From an uncultured Desulfovibrio sp. (GTDB taxonomy: Bacteria; Desulfobacterota; Desulfovibrionia; Desulfovibrionales; Desulfovibrionaceae), in assembly GCA_945871415.1 (NCBI GenBank), contig CAMBWG010000154.1:1-5885 (forward strand): DNA of 5,885 bases, given 5' to 3'. The notes below the pieces were generated by a model that was not told the origin of the DNA, made no database searches, and saw only the letters and a program-made list of their open reading frames with translations. Both the position numbers and the translations under genes were made by a program. How positions within the stretch are numbered: position 1 is the stretch's first letter; each line of letters starts with the position of its first letter. Of the stretch, positions 1 through 5,317 are shown in pieces.

Positions 1-133
1 CAGTCCCCCACCCCTTCCCCCAGCGCGTTTTCTTCGGAAAGATGCGGCGCTGCGGAAACGCGACCGCGTTCCAACTGCCAGCCGTCCCCCGCAACGCAGG
101 CGGGATAGCTGCCAACGAATTCCCCCCAACACC
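1..133. other. Unassigned left edge, possibly the 3' end of a gene
   Basis: No gene can be named here. On the plus strand one frame is open from base 1 to a TAG at 106-108 (Ser/Pro-rich, about 35 codons), which would place a stop 25 bases before the terminator at 134-178; a gene ending there is the simplest reading. Another plus frame runs open through the terminator, and two minus frames are also open. One minus frame reads rather protein-like (contains GDGWQLERGRVSAAPHLSEE), but there is no ATG on the minus strand here. Bases 5-21 are almost pure C (runs of 5, 4 and 5), so the minus strand has three G-runs. The coding strand cannot be decided from this fragment. Confidence 0.3.
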
Positions 134-178
134 CACAGGCCAAAAGAGCCCCCTTCTGGCGGGCTCTTTTGGCCTGTG
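134..178. terminator. Bidirectional intrinsic terminator
   Basis: This is a perfect 18-bp inverted repeat (134-151 with 161-178) around a 9-base loop. Its core is GAGCCC/GGGCTC flanked by AAAA on the left and TTTT on the right, so a transcript from either direction ends in a GC stem followed by a U-run. It probably ends a gene that lies off the left edge and also acts as a second stop for transcripts of the minus-strand gene at 427-1995. The stem continues outward beyond the A/T tracts (CACAGGCC/GGCCTGTG), longer than a minimal terminator needs. Confidence 0.85.
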
Positions 179-257
179 ACAGAAAAAATATTATCTGACC
201 TTCTGGCAAGAGAAAAACAAAACCGGACAAGCGTTCATTGCCTCCTCTCGAAAACAC

Positions 258-280
258 AAAAAAGCCCCCTCCCGGGGGAC
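258..280 (-). terminator. Intrinsic terminator for the minus-strand gene
   Basis: Read on the minus strand, a short G:C-rich stem (CCCC paired with GGGG, closed by a G-C and a T-G pair, loop CGGGA) at 264-280 is followed directly by six T (258-263) and then a further T-rich stretch. This fits a Rho-independent terminator about 150 bases downstream of the stop codon at 427. The 25-bp hairpin at 361-421 has no T-run after it, so this site is the likelier transcript end for the MprF-like gene. Confidence 0.6.
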
Positions 281-342
281 GTTGAAAACAGGAAAGCGGC
301 GGCGGTTCCGCGCTGTTTCATTCTCCAGAATAAAGCGCGTTT

Positions 343-377
343 GGGAAGGGATGGGGGGAGTTTGAGGGGGGAAGGGG
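343..377 (+). other. Potential G-quadruplex tract
   Basis: The plus strand has five G-runs (343-345, 348-350, 353-358, 366-371, 374-377) separated by 2, 2, 7 and 2 bases, which fits the usual four-run pattern with loops of at most 7. The last two runs form part of the left arm of the inverted repeat at 361-421, so quadruplex and hairpin would compete. It lies on the template strand for the minus-strand gene, just beyond its stop. Folding is inferred from sequence only. Confidence 0.4.
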
Positions 378-421
378 AACCCTTTGCGCGCCAGCAAAAG
401 GGTTCCCCTTCCCCCCTCAAA
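361..421. repeat. 25-bp perfect inverted repeat (long hairpin)
   Basis: Bases 361-385 pair without mismatch with 397-421 around an 11-base loop (GCGCGCCAGCA). The arms are purine/pyrimidine biased: one arm is GA-rich with long G-runs, the other CT-rich. On the minus strand the hairpin starts only five bases after the stop codon of the gene at 427-1995, so it would form a very stable structure at the 3' end of that mRNA. Neither side has a T-run, so it is not a standard intrinsic terminator; it may block 3' exonucleases or be a dispersed intergenic repeat. The arms contain GGGGGAAGGGG, which also occurs on the minus strand at the C-rich left edge (about 7-19, with slightly different run lengths). 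Confidence 0.85.
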
Positions 422-426
422 TAAAT

Positions 427-1995
427 CTATTCCCGCGGCAGACGGTTCTGACGTTCTCTGCGCAGCTTGCGGCGGCGCAGGGTGAGCCGCCAGACCCAGG
501 ACAGGGACACGGCAATGACGATGCCGACATAGGCTCGCAGCACGCGACCGGCGTTGAAGGGCTGTTCAAAACCCCAGCTTCCGGCGCGATCCCAGGCCGG
601 ATGATAGATGCCCCAGCCCATGGCAAAGACCAGCAGCAGCACGCCCAGCGCGCCTACGAGCCAGTAGAGGGGCACGGCTTCTTCCCAGAAGAAGGAAGAG
701 CGATAAAAGCGACGATGCGCAAGACAGACGGCCAGCAGGATGACGGCAACCATGGCGGCGGTCAGCCAGCCGAAACTCTTGAGCAGCGCGCCCGCGATGC
801 CCAGCACAAGGAAAATGACGGCGAGGTGATAGGCGCGGCGTTGTCGCCGTTCCAGCCCGTAGGAGACGAAAAGGAGCATGGCGCCGGACAGAGCGCAGAC
901 AAAATGCCCGCCCTGCACAAGCCACCAGGGAAGAACGCTCATACGGTACATCATGGGCGTCAGGCAGGGCAGGGTCGCGGAAACCAGCAGAATGCAACCG
1001 GCGGCAAAGGTAATGTAGGCCGCAATGGAGTGGGACAGGACGAACAGCCAGCGCCCGGCCTCGCGGAGAACGTCGGTACGCTGCCGGGCTTCGTAAATGG
1101 CCAGCAGGACGGCCGCCGCCAGCAGGGGGATAATATAGTAAATCAGACGAAACAGCAGCACGGCCGCAACAACGGCCTTTTCGTTGGGCGTATGCGTCAG
1201 ATGGAGAATAATCAGCTCGAAGACGCCCACGCCGCCGGGCACATGCGTCAGCACAACGGCCACCTGCGCCATGAGGTAACCGGGCAGAAAATCCATGAAG
1301 CTCAGGCCGATGTCGTGAGGTAGCAGCACGTACATGCAGGCGGCGGCGGCCACGATGTCGATACCGGCCACAAAGAGCTGGGCAAGGGCGATGCGCGGCG
1401 CGGGAAAAACAAATTCCTTGCCGAAGATATGCAGAGGTTTACGCACCAGGAAGCAGAGGACGATGTAGGAAAGCGCCACGGCCAGCAGGACGGCGCCCAG
1501 CAGGCGCACGTCATGAATGGGCATTTTTTCAATCAGCTCCGGCGGCAGGGTCGGCGGACAGATAAGAAAGACAAAACCGCACAAGCCAAGTGCCCCGACC
1601 CAGAAGGTTACGGCCAGCATCAGCACAAGGCGTACGATCTCTTCCAGCCTGAAGCCCCAGGCGGAATAGAAGCGGTAACGCACGCTGGTGCCGCCGAGAA
1701 GCGCGCCGAAATTATAACTGACGGCCTGCCCGACCAGCGAGACGAGGCCTACGCGCTGCAGGGGGAGCGTCTTGTGAATGGCCTTGAGCGCCAGCCAGTC
1801 ATAGCCCACGAGGATGCCGTAATTGACAACCATCAGTACAAGAGAAAAGGCAATGCTGACGTAGGAGACCTGAGCGATGCTCTCCCGTATCTGCTGGATG
1901 CTGTAGGATTCGAGCTTGCGATACAGCAGGTAGATAGCCAGAACAAAGAGGCAGGTGATCAGGATTGGTCCGAGATATCGCAAATATTTCTTCAT
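427..1995 (-). CDS. MprF-type lysylphosphatidylglycerol flippase-domain protein, no synthase domain
   Basis: This 522-residue integral membrane protein has about 14 hydrophobic segments (roughly residues 8-24, 45-65, 84-101, 118-146, 165-184, 203-225, 237-262, 272-301, 316-342, 356-380, 387-405, 409-426, 441-463, 486-504). Family hallmarks visible are YNFGALLGGTSVRYRFYSAW (94-113), THVPGGVGVFE (250-260), RLIYYIIPLL (283-292) and HRRFYR (427-432). These match the N-terminal flippase half of MprF, which moves aminoacyl-phosphatidylglycerol to the outer leaflet. Full MprF is about 840-860 residues and carries a cytoplasmic tRNA-dependent lysyl/alanyl transferase (DUF2156-type). Here the protein ends in a basic tail (RRRKLRRERQ) just after the last membrane helix, with no sign of frameshift. 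The ATG at 1995 is chosen because it opens the first membrane segment and lies downstream of the likely promoter. An in-frame ATG at 2052 and a longer frame to 2253 overlap promoter sequence. No good Shine-Dalgarno site is seen. The substrate could be another lipid. Confidence 0.85.
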   Translation of the reverse strand: MKKYLRYLGPILITCLFVLAIYLLYRKLESYSIQQIRESIAQVSYVSIAFSLVLMVVNYGILVGYDWLALKAIHKTLPLQRVGLVSLVGQAVSYNFGALLGGTSVRYRFYSAWGFRLEEIVRLVLMLAVTFWVGALGLCGFVFLICPPTLPPELIEKMPIHDVRLLGAVLLAVALSYIVLCFLVRKPLHIFGKEFVFPAPRIALAQLFVAGIDIVAAAACMYVLLPHDIGLSFMDFLPGYLMAQVAVVLTHVPGGVGVFELIILHLTHTPNEKAVVAAVLLFRLIYYIIPLLAAAVLLAIYEARQRTDVLREAGRWLFVLSHSIAAYITFAAGCILLVSATLPCLTPMMYRMSVLPWWLVQGGHFVCALSGAMLLFVSYGLERRQRRAYHLAVIFLVLGIAGALLKSFGWLTAAMVAVILLAVCLAHRRFYRSSFFWEEAVPLYWLVGALGVLLLVFAMGWGIYHPAWDRAGSWGFEQPFNAGRVLRAYVGIVIAVSLSWVWRLTLRRRKLRRERQNRLPRE

Positions 1996-2054
1996 GGTAG
2001 CCCCGAAGAAGATCTTGGTGACGACAGGCGAGCCGGAGACAGACTCTCCCATCC

Positions 2055-2083
2055 AGCATATATTCAGAAAGCACGGCGTGCAA
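2055..2083 (-). promoter_or_regulatory. Possible promoter of the MprF-like gene
   Basis: On the minus strand, TTGCAC (2078-2083) and TATGCT (2055-2060) are separated by 17 bases. The match to sigma70 consensus is moderate (3/6 and 4/6). Transcription would start near 2048, giving a leader of about 50 bases to the ATG at 1995 and excluding the alternative ATG at 2052. It lies back to back with the greA promoter, so the two units share one divergent control region. Confidence 0.4.
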
Positions 2084-2109
2084 GCCGCCGCTCTCACTGT
2101 CCGCAGGGC

Positions 2110-2138
2110 TTGACCTGCCGCCGGGGCCGGACTATAAG
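2110..2138 (+). promoter_or_regulatory. Sigma70-type promoter of greA
   Basis: TTGACC (2110-2115) and TATAAG (2133-2138) are separated by exactly 17 bases. Each box is close to consensus. Transcription is expected to begin near 2145, about 80 bases upstream of the greA start codon and about 11 bases before the hairpin at 2156. Confidence 0.75.
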
Positions 2139-2155
2139 AAGACTTCAAGCAACGC

Positions 2156-2187
2156 GCGTTCCGCCTTTTTCGGCGGACGCTTTTTTT
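2156..2187 (+). terminator. Intrinsic terminator inside the greA leader
   Basis: GCGT plus CCGCC (2156-2165, one bulged T at 2160) pairs with GGCGG plus ACGC (2172-2180) around a T-rich six-base loop, and seven T follow (2181-2187). This is a textbook Rho-independent terminator reading only in the plus direction. It lies between the greA promoter (2110-2138) and the greA start codon (2225), with no room for a gene in between. Transcripts from that promoter must therefore read through it to reach greA, and stopped ones would be only about 40 nt long. In Escherichia coli a terminator in the greA leader likewise yields short GraL RNAs, so this may be a comparable control point. Confidence 0.75.
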
Positions 2188-2224
2188 ATTGCGCATCGTT
2201 TTGTACGTTGTACGAGGAAGAAGC

Positions 2225-2719
2225 ATGAACGTGACCAGCATCCCTATCTCCAAGCAAGGCTATAAAAAGCTTGAAGACGAATTGGCCCGCTTGAAGAGCG
2301 AGCGCCCGGCCATCATTCAGGCCATCAAGGAAGCCCGCGAGGAAGGCGACCTGCGCGAAAACGCGGGCTACGACGCCGCGCGCGAACGCCAGGGCATGGC
2401 CGAAGCGCGCATCAAGTACATCGAATCGCGCATGGCGCTGTATCAGGTCGTCGATCTGGACAAACTGGGCGGCGACAAGGTCGTTTTCGGCGCAACTGTG
2501 GAAGTGGAAGACGTCGATACCGAAGAAAGCCGGACCTTCACCATCCTCGGCCCCGATGAGGCCGACCCCGCCAAGGGGTCCATCTCCTTCCTTTCGCCCG
2601 TGGGGCAGGCCCTGCTCGGCAAGGAAGAAGGCGACGAAGTCAGCGTGGATATTCCGCGCGGTCGCGTGACCTACGAAATCGTTTCCATCAGTTTCAACGG
2701 CTCCAAGGTCCTCGGCTAA
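2225..2719 (+). CDS. greA: Transcription elongation factor GreA
   Basis: GreA enters the secondary channel of RNA polymerase and stimulates cleavage of backtracked RNA. The 164-residue product is close to the usual length of about 158. Residues 1-75 form the N-terminal coiled coil, with the tip motif REEGDLRENAGYDAARERQ (39-57) carrying the two acidic residues, D42 and E45, that hold the catalytic magnesium (D41/E44 in E. coli). Residues from about 85 on form the FKBP-like C-terminal domain, including FTILGPDEAD (105-114) and LSPVGQALLGKEEGD (123-137). The ATG at 2225 has the Shine-Dalgarno GAGGAAG (2214-2220) six bases after its AGGA and matches the family N-terminus. An in-frame start 12 codons upstream, at 2189, would overlap the terminator's T-run. 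The gene stands alone between its own promoter and a terminator at 2853-2888. The leader terminator suggests feedback through transcript elongation. Confidence 0.97.
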   Translation: MNVTSIPISKQGYKKLEDELARLKSERPAIIQAIKEAREEGDLRENAGYDAARERQGMAEARIKYIESRMALYQVVDLDKLGGDKVVFGATVEVEDVDTEESRTFTILGPDEADPAKGSISFLSPVGQALLGKEEGDEVSVDIPRGRVTYEIVSISFNGSKVLG

Positions 2720-2852
2720 ACTCCCCCCATTACACGGCATCCGAAGGCCGATTTTGCTCCGCTGCCTGCGATTTTTTCCGCACCGGCGGAATTCTGCCCA
2801 TATACGCGACGACGCAGGCTTGTTCCGCGTTCCGCCGCATACGAGAGCGTCT
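2720..2852 (+). other. Structured greA 3' untranslated stretch
   Basis: The gap from greA to the next start codon is 302 bases and holds no supported gene. In this first part a small hairpin, TTCCGC/GCGGAA with loop ACCG (2776-2791), follows a run of six T. The segment CGGCGGAA (2784-2791) can instead pair with TTCCGCCG (2830-2837), and CCTGCG (2765-2770) with CGCAGG (2813-2818), so mutually exclusive or crossing pairings are possible. Nothing marks it as a known RNA family. I see no promoter good enough to call a separate small RNA. Confidence 0.35.
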
Positions 2853-2888
2853 GAGGGAAGAAACGGCGTAACCGTTCTTCCCTCTTTT
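2853..2888 (+). terminator. Intrinsic terminator downstream of greA
   Basis: GAGGGAAGAA and CGG (2853-2866, one extra A) pair with CCG and TTCTTCCCTC (2872-2884) around the loop CGTAA, followed by TTTT (2885-2888). It reads in the plus direction only and separates greA from the promoter at 2943. The greA mRNA would have a 3' untranslated region of about 165 bases. Confidence 0.85.
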
Positions 2889-2942
2889 ACTGCCCTCCCG
2901 CGACGGCAGACGCGGCGACACCCGGAGGCTGCGGACCGCCCC

Positions 2943-2971
2943 TTGGAGAGCGGGAAGAAATTTGCTATACT
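2943..2971 (+). promoter_or_regulatory. Extended -10 promoter of the AI-2E transporter-peptidase unit
   Basis: TTGGAG (2943-2948) and TATACT (2966-2971) are 17 bases apart, and the -10 box is preceded by TGC (2963-2965), the extended -10 element. Transcription would begin near 2978, about 44 bases before the ATG at 3022. The site follows the greA terminator, so this is an independent unit. Confidence 0.75.
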
Positions 2972-3021
2972 GGGCCGTTGTTAATCCGCGCCCCTGTCCT
3001 GTTCTTTTTTCACGGCACCAC

Positions 3022-4143
3022 ATGAGCGAATCTTCTCTGCCTCGAATCCTCTATCTTCTGGCCGCTGTAGCCTGGCTCCTGCTGCTGAAAAGCAATCCCG
3101 TCACGCTCTTTCTGGCCGGGTGCGCGGCCTGCCTCAGCCTGCCTGTGTACCGGCACCTGCGCGTCAAGGCCCGGCGCTGGCGTGCCCGCGTCCTCCTGCG
3201 GCAACAAAATGGCTGGTTGCGGAAATGCCTTTTCCGCCTCAGCCGTTCCATGCCGATTGTCCTGTATACGACGGGTATTATTACCTGCATCTGCACGCCC
3301 ATTGCCGTTCTTGTCCTGCTTGTCTCGCCTCAGATCGCGGGCGGCGTGGCGCGGCTGCGGGAGTTGCAGGCCAACAACTTCCAGCTGCCGCCGGAATGGG
3401 TGGCGCATATTCAGGGGCTGCGCGCCGAGCTGGCGGATTATCCCCGCATAGAACAGGCTCTGAACGATGCTCTCGGGCAGGTGGACAGCCTCATTGGCGA
3501 CACCATGGGACAGCTTATCAACCGCGGCTTTGATCTTGTGGGCGGCACCATGTCCGCCCTCTGGACGCTCTTCCTGTTCGTGACGCTGACTGTGATCTTT
3601 GCCACCTCGGCCCAGCGCATCAATCTGGTCATGGCGCGGTTGTTCTCCATCCCCGTGCCCATGCTCAAACGCTTTGTTCTCGCCATCCGCCGCGCCCTGC
3701 GGGCCATTCTCATGGGGATTGTGCTGGTGGCGACCATGCAGGGCGTTCTCTGCGGTTTTGGTTTTGCCGTGGCCGGTATCCGCCAGCCCGCCTTCTGGGG
3801 GCTGCTCGCCACACTCGTGGCGCCCATTCCGGCCATAGGAACGGCGCTGGTCTGGGGGCCGCTCTGCCTCTCCCTCTGGTTCAGCGGCAGCACCATGTCC
3901 GCCGTCGGCCTTGCCCTCTGGGGCTCCGTGGCCGTTGCCGGCGTGGACAACGTTTTTCGTCCGCTCTTTCTGCGTCAGGGCATCAACGCCCCTTTCTTTG
4001 TCCTCATCATTGCCATTCTCTGCGGCCTTGCCAGCTTTGGCCCCGTGGGCCTCATCGCCGGGCCGATTCTGCTGGCCTTTGCCCTGCAAGCCGTGGAAGA
4101 AGGCAACCGACTTTACCATGCGCCAAACTCTCCCCGGGCCTGA
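3022..4143 (+). CDS. AI-2E family (PerM/UPF0118) membrane transporter
   Basis: The 373-residue inner-membrane protein fits the AI-2E transporter family (about 340-380 residues). It begins with hydrophobic segments at 9-22, 24-42 and 78-102, followed by a soluble, helical stretch (about 105-170) and a cluster of membrane segments from 175 to 356. The family's C-terminal signature is clear: APIPAIGTALVWGP (267-280), GVDNVFRPLFLRQG (307-320) and LASFGPVGLIAGPILLAFAL (336-355). Characterised members export the signal autoinducer-2 (TqsA) or exchange sodium/lithium for protons, so the substrate cannot be assigned. The ATG at 3022 is the only ATG near the family N-terminus; the one in-frame upstream start, TTG at 2962, lies in the promoter. 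No clear Shine-Dalgarno precedes it, so translation may be weak. The 3' end overlaps the next gene by 26 bases, so the two are cotranscribed. Confidence 0.9.
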   Translation: MSESSLPRILYLLAAVAWLLLLKSNPVTLFLAGCAACLSLPVYRHLRVKARRWRARVLLRQQNGWLRKCLFRLSRSMPIVLYTTGIITCICTPIAVLVLLVSPQIAGGVARLRELQANNFQLPPEWVAHIQGLRAELADYPRIEQALNDALGQVDSLIGDTMGQLINRGFDLVGGTMSALWTLFLFVTLTVIFATSAQRINLVMARLFSIPVPMLKRFVLAIRRALRAILMGIVLVATMQGVLCGFGFAVAGIRQPAFWGLLATLVAPIPAIGTALVWGPLCLSLWFSGSTMSAVGLALWGSVAVAGVDNVFRPLFLRQGINAPFFVLIIAILCGLASFGPVGLIAGPILLAFALQAVEEGNRLYHAPNSPRA

Positions 4144-4999
4144 GGGCCTTTCCCGTGTCTGCCTCGTCGGCCTTCTCGTCCTGCTGTGCCTGAGTCTGGC
4201 TCTGCCGGTTTCCGCCAGAGTACCGGCACGCTCCGCCATCCTGTATAATATGACCAGCGGTAAGGTTCTTTATGCGCAGAACGCCGACGCCACCATTCCG
4301 CCGGCCTCGCTGACCAAACTCATGACCATGATGCTGACGCTGGATGCCGTCCGCCAGCGGAAAATCTCGCTCAAGACATGGCTTGTCGCCAGCCGCAAGG
4401 CCGCCCGTACCGGCGGGTCAAGCATGCACCTGAGAATTGGCGAGCGTATCCGGCTGGAAAATCTGCTGTACGGCATGGCCGTGGTTTCCGGTAACGATGC
4501 CGCCGTGGCCGCTGCCGAAAAGATCAGCGGAAATACGCGCCATTTCGTACGCCTGATGAACCGCAAGGCCCGGGCCCTCGGTATGAAGCATACCCAGTTC
4601 AAGAACGTGAACGGACTGCCCGCCGCCGGACAGCGCACCACGGCGCGCGATATGCTGACGCTCTCCTGCGCCTATCTGCGCGCCCATCCCACCGCCCTGC
4701 GCTACCACTCTCCCCGCAGCTTCCGTCACGGACGCCGCACCATGCGTGCCACCAACAAGCTGCTGGGCGTTGTGCCCGGCGTTGACGGGCTCAAGACCGG
4801 CTGGACCGTCGCTTCCGGCTACAATATTGTCGTCACGGCCGAGCGCAAGGGGGTCCGTCTGATTGCCGTCGTCATGGGAGGAACCAGTTCCGGCAGACGA
4901 GATCTTGCGGCCCGGCGTCTGCTGGAGGCCGGTTTTGCCTCACCCAATTCTCCCCACAACGTGGAACGCTCTCTTTCACGAAGGTCAAAACGGCGCTGA
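4118..4999 (+). CDS. Secreted D-alanyl-D-alanine carboxypeptidase (peptidase S11, PBP5/6-like)
   Basis: This 293-residue penicillin-binding-type serine peptidase is expected to remove the terminal D-Ala from peptidoglycan stem peptides in the periplasm. Residues 1-33 form a type I signal peptide (R13, hydrophobic 14-31, likely cut after VSA at 31-33). All three catalytic motifs are present: SLTK (nucleophile S64, K67), SGN (124-126) and KTG (226-228, in DGLKTGWT). The protein stops about 65 residues after KTG, ending in a basic tail (RSLSRRSKRR). It therefore lacks the C-terminal beta domain and amphipathic anchor of E. coli PBP5 (about 400 residues) and should be soluble or loosely charge-bound. 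The ATG at 4118 lies inside the preceding gene in another frame. A GAAGAAGG stretch sits 14 bases upstream, too far for an ideal ribosome site, so translational coupling is likely. An endopeptidase role, as in PBP7 (also short), is possible. Confidence 0.9.
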   Translation: MRQTLPGPEGLSRVCLVGLLVLLCLSLALPVSARVPARSAILYNMTSGKVLYAQNADATIPPASLTKLMTMMLTLDAVRQRKISLKTWLVASRKAARTGGSSMHLRIGERIRLENLLYGMAVVSGNDAAVAAAEKISGNTRHFVRLMNRKARALGMKHTQFKNVNGLPAAGQRTTARDMLTLSCAYLRAHPTALRYHSPRSFRHGRRTMRATNKLLGVVPGVDGLKTGWTVASGYNIVVTAERKGVRLIAVVMGGTSSGRRDLAARRLLEAGFASPNSPHNVERSLSRRSKRR

Positions 5000-5001
5000 C
5001 C

Positions 5002-5030
5002 TTGACCGAAAACCGGTGCACGCCTACTAT
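5002..5030 (+). promoter_or_regulatory. Sigma70-type promoter of tatA
   Basis: TTGACC (5002-5007) and TACTAT (5025-5030) are separated by exactly 17 bases. The -35 box is identical to that of the greA promoter and begins two bases after the stop codon of the peptidase gene. Transcription would begin near 5037, giving a leader of about 35 bases. No terminator is visible between the peptidase gene and tatA, so read-through from upstream may add to this promoter. Confidence 0.7.
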
Positions 5031-5061
5031 GACTCAAACGCATCGACCATACCCAAGCCAT

Positions 5062-5066
5062 GGAGG
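5062..5066 (+). promoter_or_regulatory. Ribosome binding site that fixes the tatA start
   Basis: GGAGG lies five bases before the ATG at 5072. It overlaps the earlier in-frame ATG at 5060, which has no purine-rich sequence before it. The site therefore selects the later start and makes TatA begin [10 protein letters not shown], the usual short periplasmic N-terminus, rather than MEASMFNIG. Confidence 0.85.
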
Positions 5067-5071
5067 CCAGC

Positions 5072-5293
5072 ATGTTCAATATCGGCACGCAGGAACTGCT
5101 TCTTATCCTCATTGTGGTGCTGCTGCTGTTCGGCGCCAAAAAGCTGCCGGAAATCGGCGGCGGCCTGGGACGCGCCATCCGCAACTTCCGGCGCGCCTCG
5201 TCCGAGCCTGATGAAATAGACATCACCCCCGCCAAGGACAAAACCAGCACCAACAGCACCACCAATAACGGCGACGGCATGCCCAAGGCCTAA
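5072..5293 (+). CDS. tatA: Sec-independent protein translocase TatA
   Basis: TatA forms the multimeric membrane component through which folded, twin-arginine-signal proteins cross the inner membrane. The 73-residue product has the full family layout: a short N-terminus with polar Q7/E8, one membrane helix (about 9-20), the invariant FG hinge (F20-G21), an amphipathic helix with [20 protein letters not shown] (23-42), and a hydrophilic tail rich in Thr, Asn and Ser (about 58-68). Size and hinge region fit TatA/TatE; TatB is longer, with an extended amphipathic helix. tatB and tatC are not adjacent, so the translocase genes are split in this organism if they are present. It has its own promoter and lies 24 bases before the ACT gene, with which it is probably cotranscribed. 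In anaerobic sulfate reducers, Tat substrates typically include periplasmic hydrogenases and other cofactor-bearing enzymes. Confidence 0.93.
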   Translation: MFNIGTQELLLILIVVLLLFGAKKLPEIGGGLGRAIRNFRRASSEPDEIDITPAKDKTSTNSTTNNGDGMPKA

Positions 5294-5317
5294 TCCGCGC
5301 GCACGGGAGGACAGCAC

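Noticed and set aside
1..133. A minus-strand gene starting in the left edge and running out of the window
   Set aside because: One minus frame reads protein-like, but there is no ATG on that strand, no ribosome site or promoter could be identified, and plus frames are equally open; it was left undecided.
176..424. 82-codon plus-strand open frame in the left non-coding region
   Set aside because: It starts inside the bidirectional terminator, has no ribosome site, and its end is translated from the 25-bp inverted repeat; no protein family features are seen.
1996..2253. N-terminal extension of the MprF-like protein up to 2253
   Set aside because: The extra 86 residues are not hydrophobic or family-like, and the extension would run through the greA promoter, the leader terminator and the greA start.
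601..2265. Two long plus-strand open frames (601-1323 and 1429-2265) opposite the MprF-like gene
   Set aside because: They are antisense shadows: rich in Gln, His, Gly, Asp and Lys, as expected from the complement of hydrophobic codons, with no recognisable domains or ribosome sites, while the opposite strand carries clear family motifs.
2962..3021. TTG start at 2962 for the AI-2E family protein
   Set aside because: The codon overlaps the extended -10 element of the promoter, so it would lie upstream of the transcription start; the ATG at 3022 fits the family N-terminus.
3010..4239. 409-codon minus-strand open frame opposite the AI-2E family gene
   Set aside because: It has the same antisense composition (Gly, His, Gln, Arg and Asp rich), no domain signal, and crosses two real plus-strand genes.
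5060..5071. Earlier in-frame ATG at 5060 for TatA
   Set aside because: It has no ribosome site, and the GGAGG at 5062-5066 is placed to serve the ATG at 5072.
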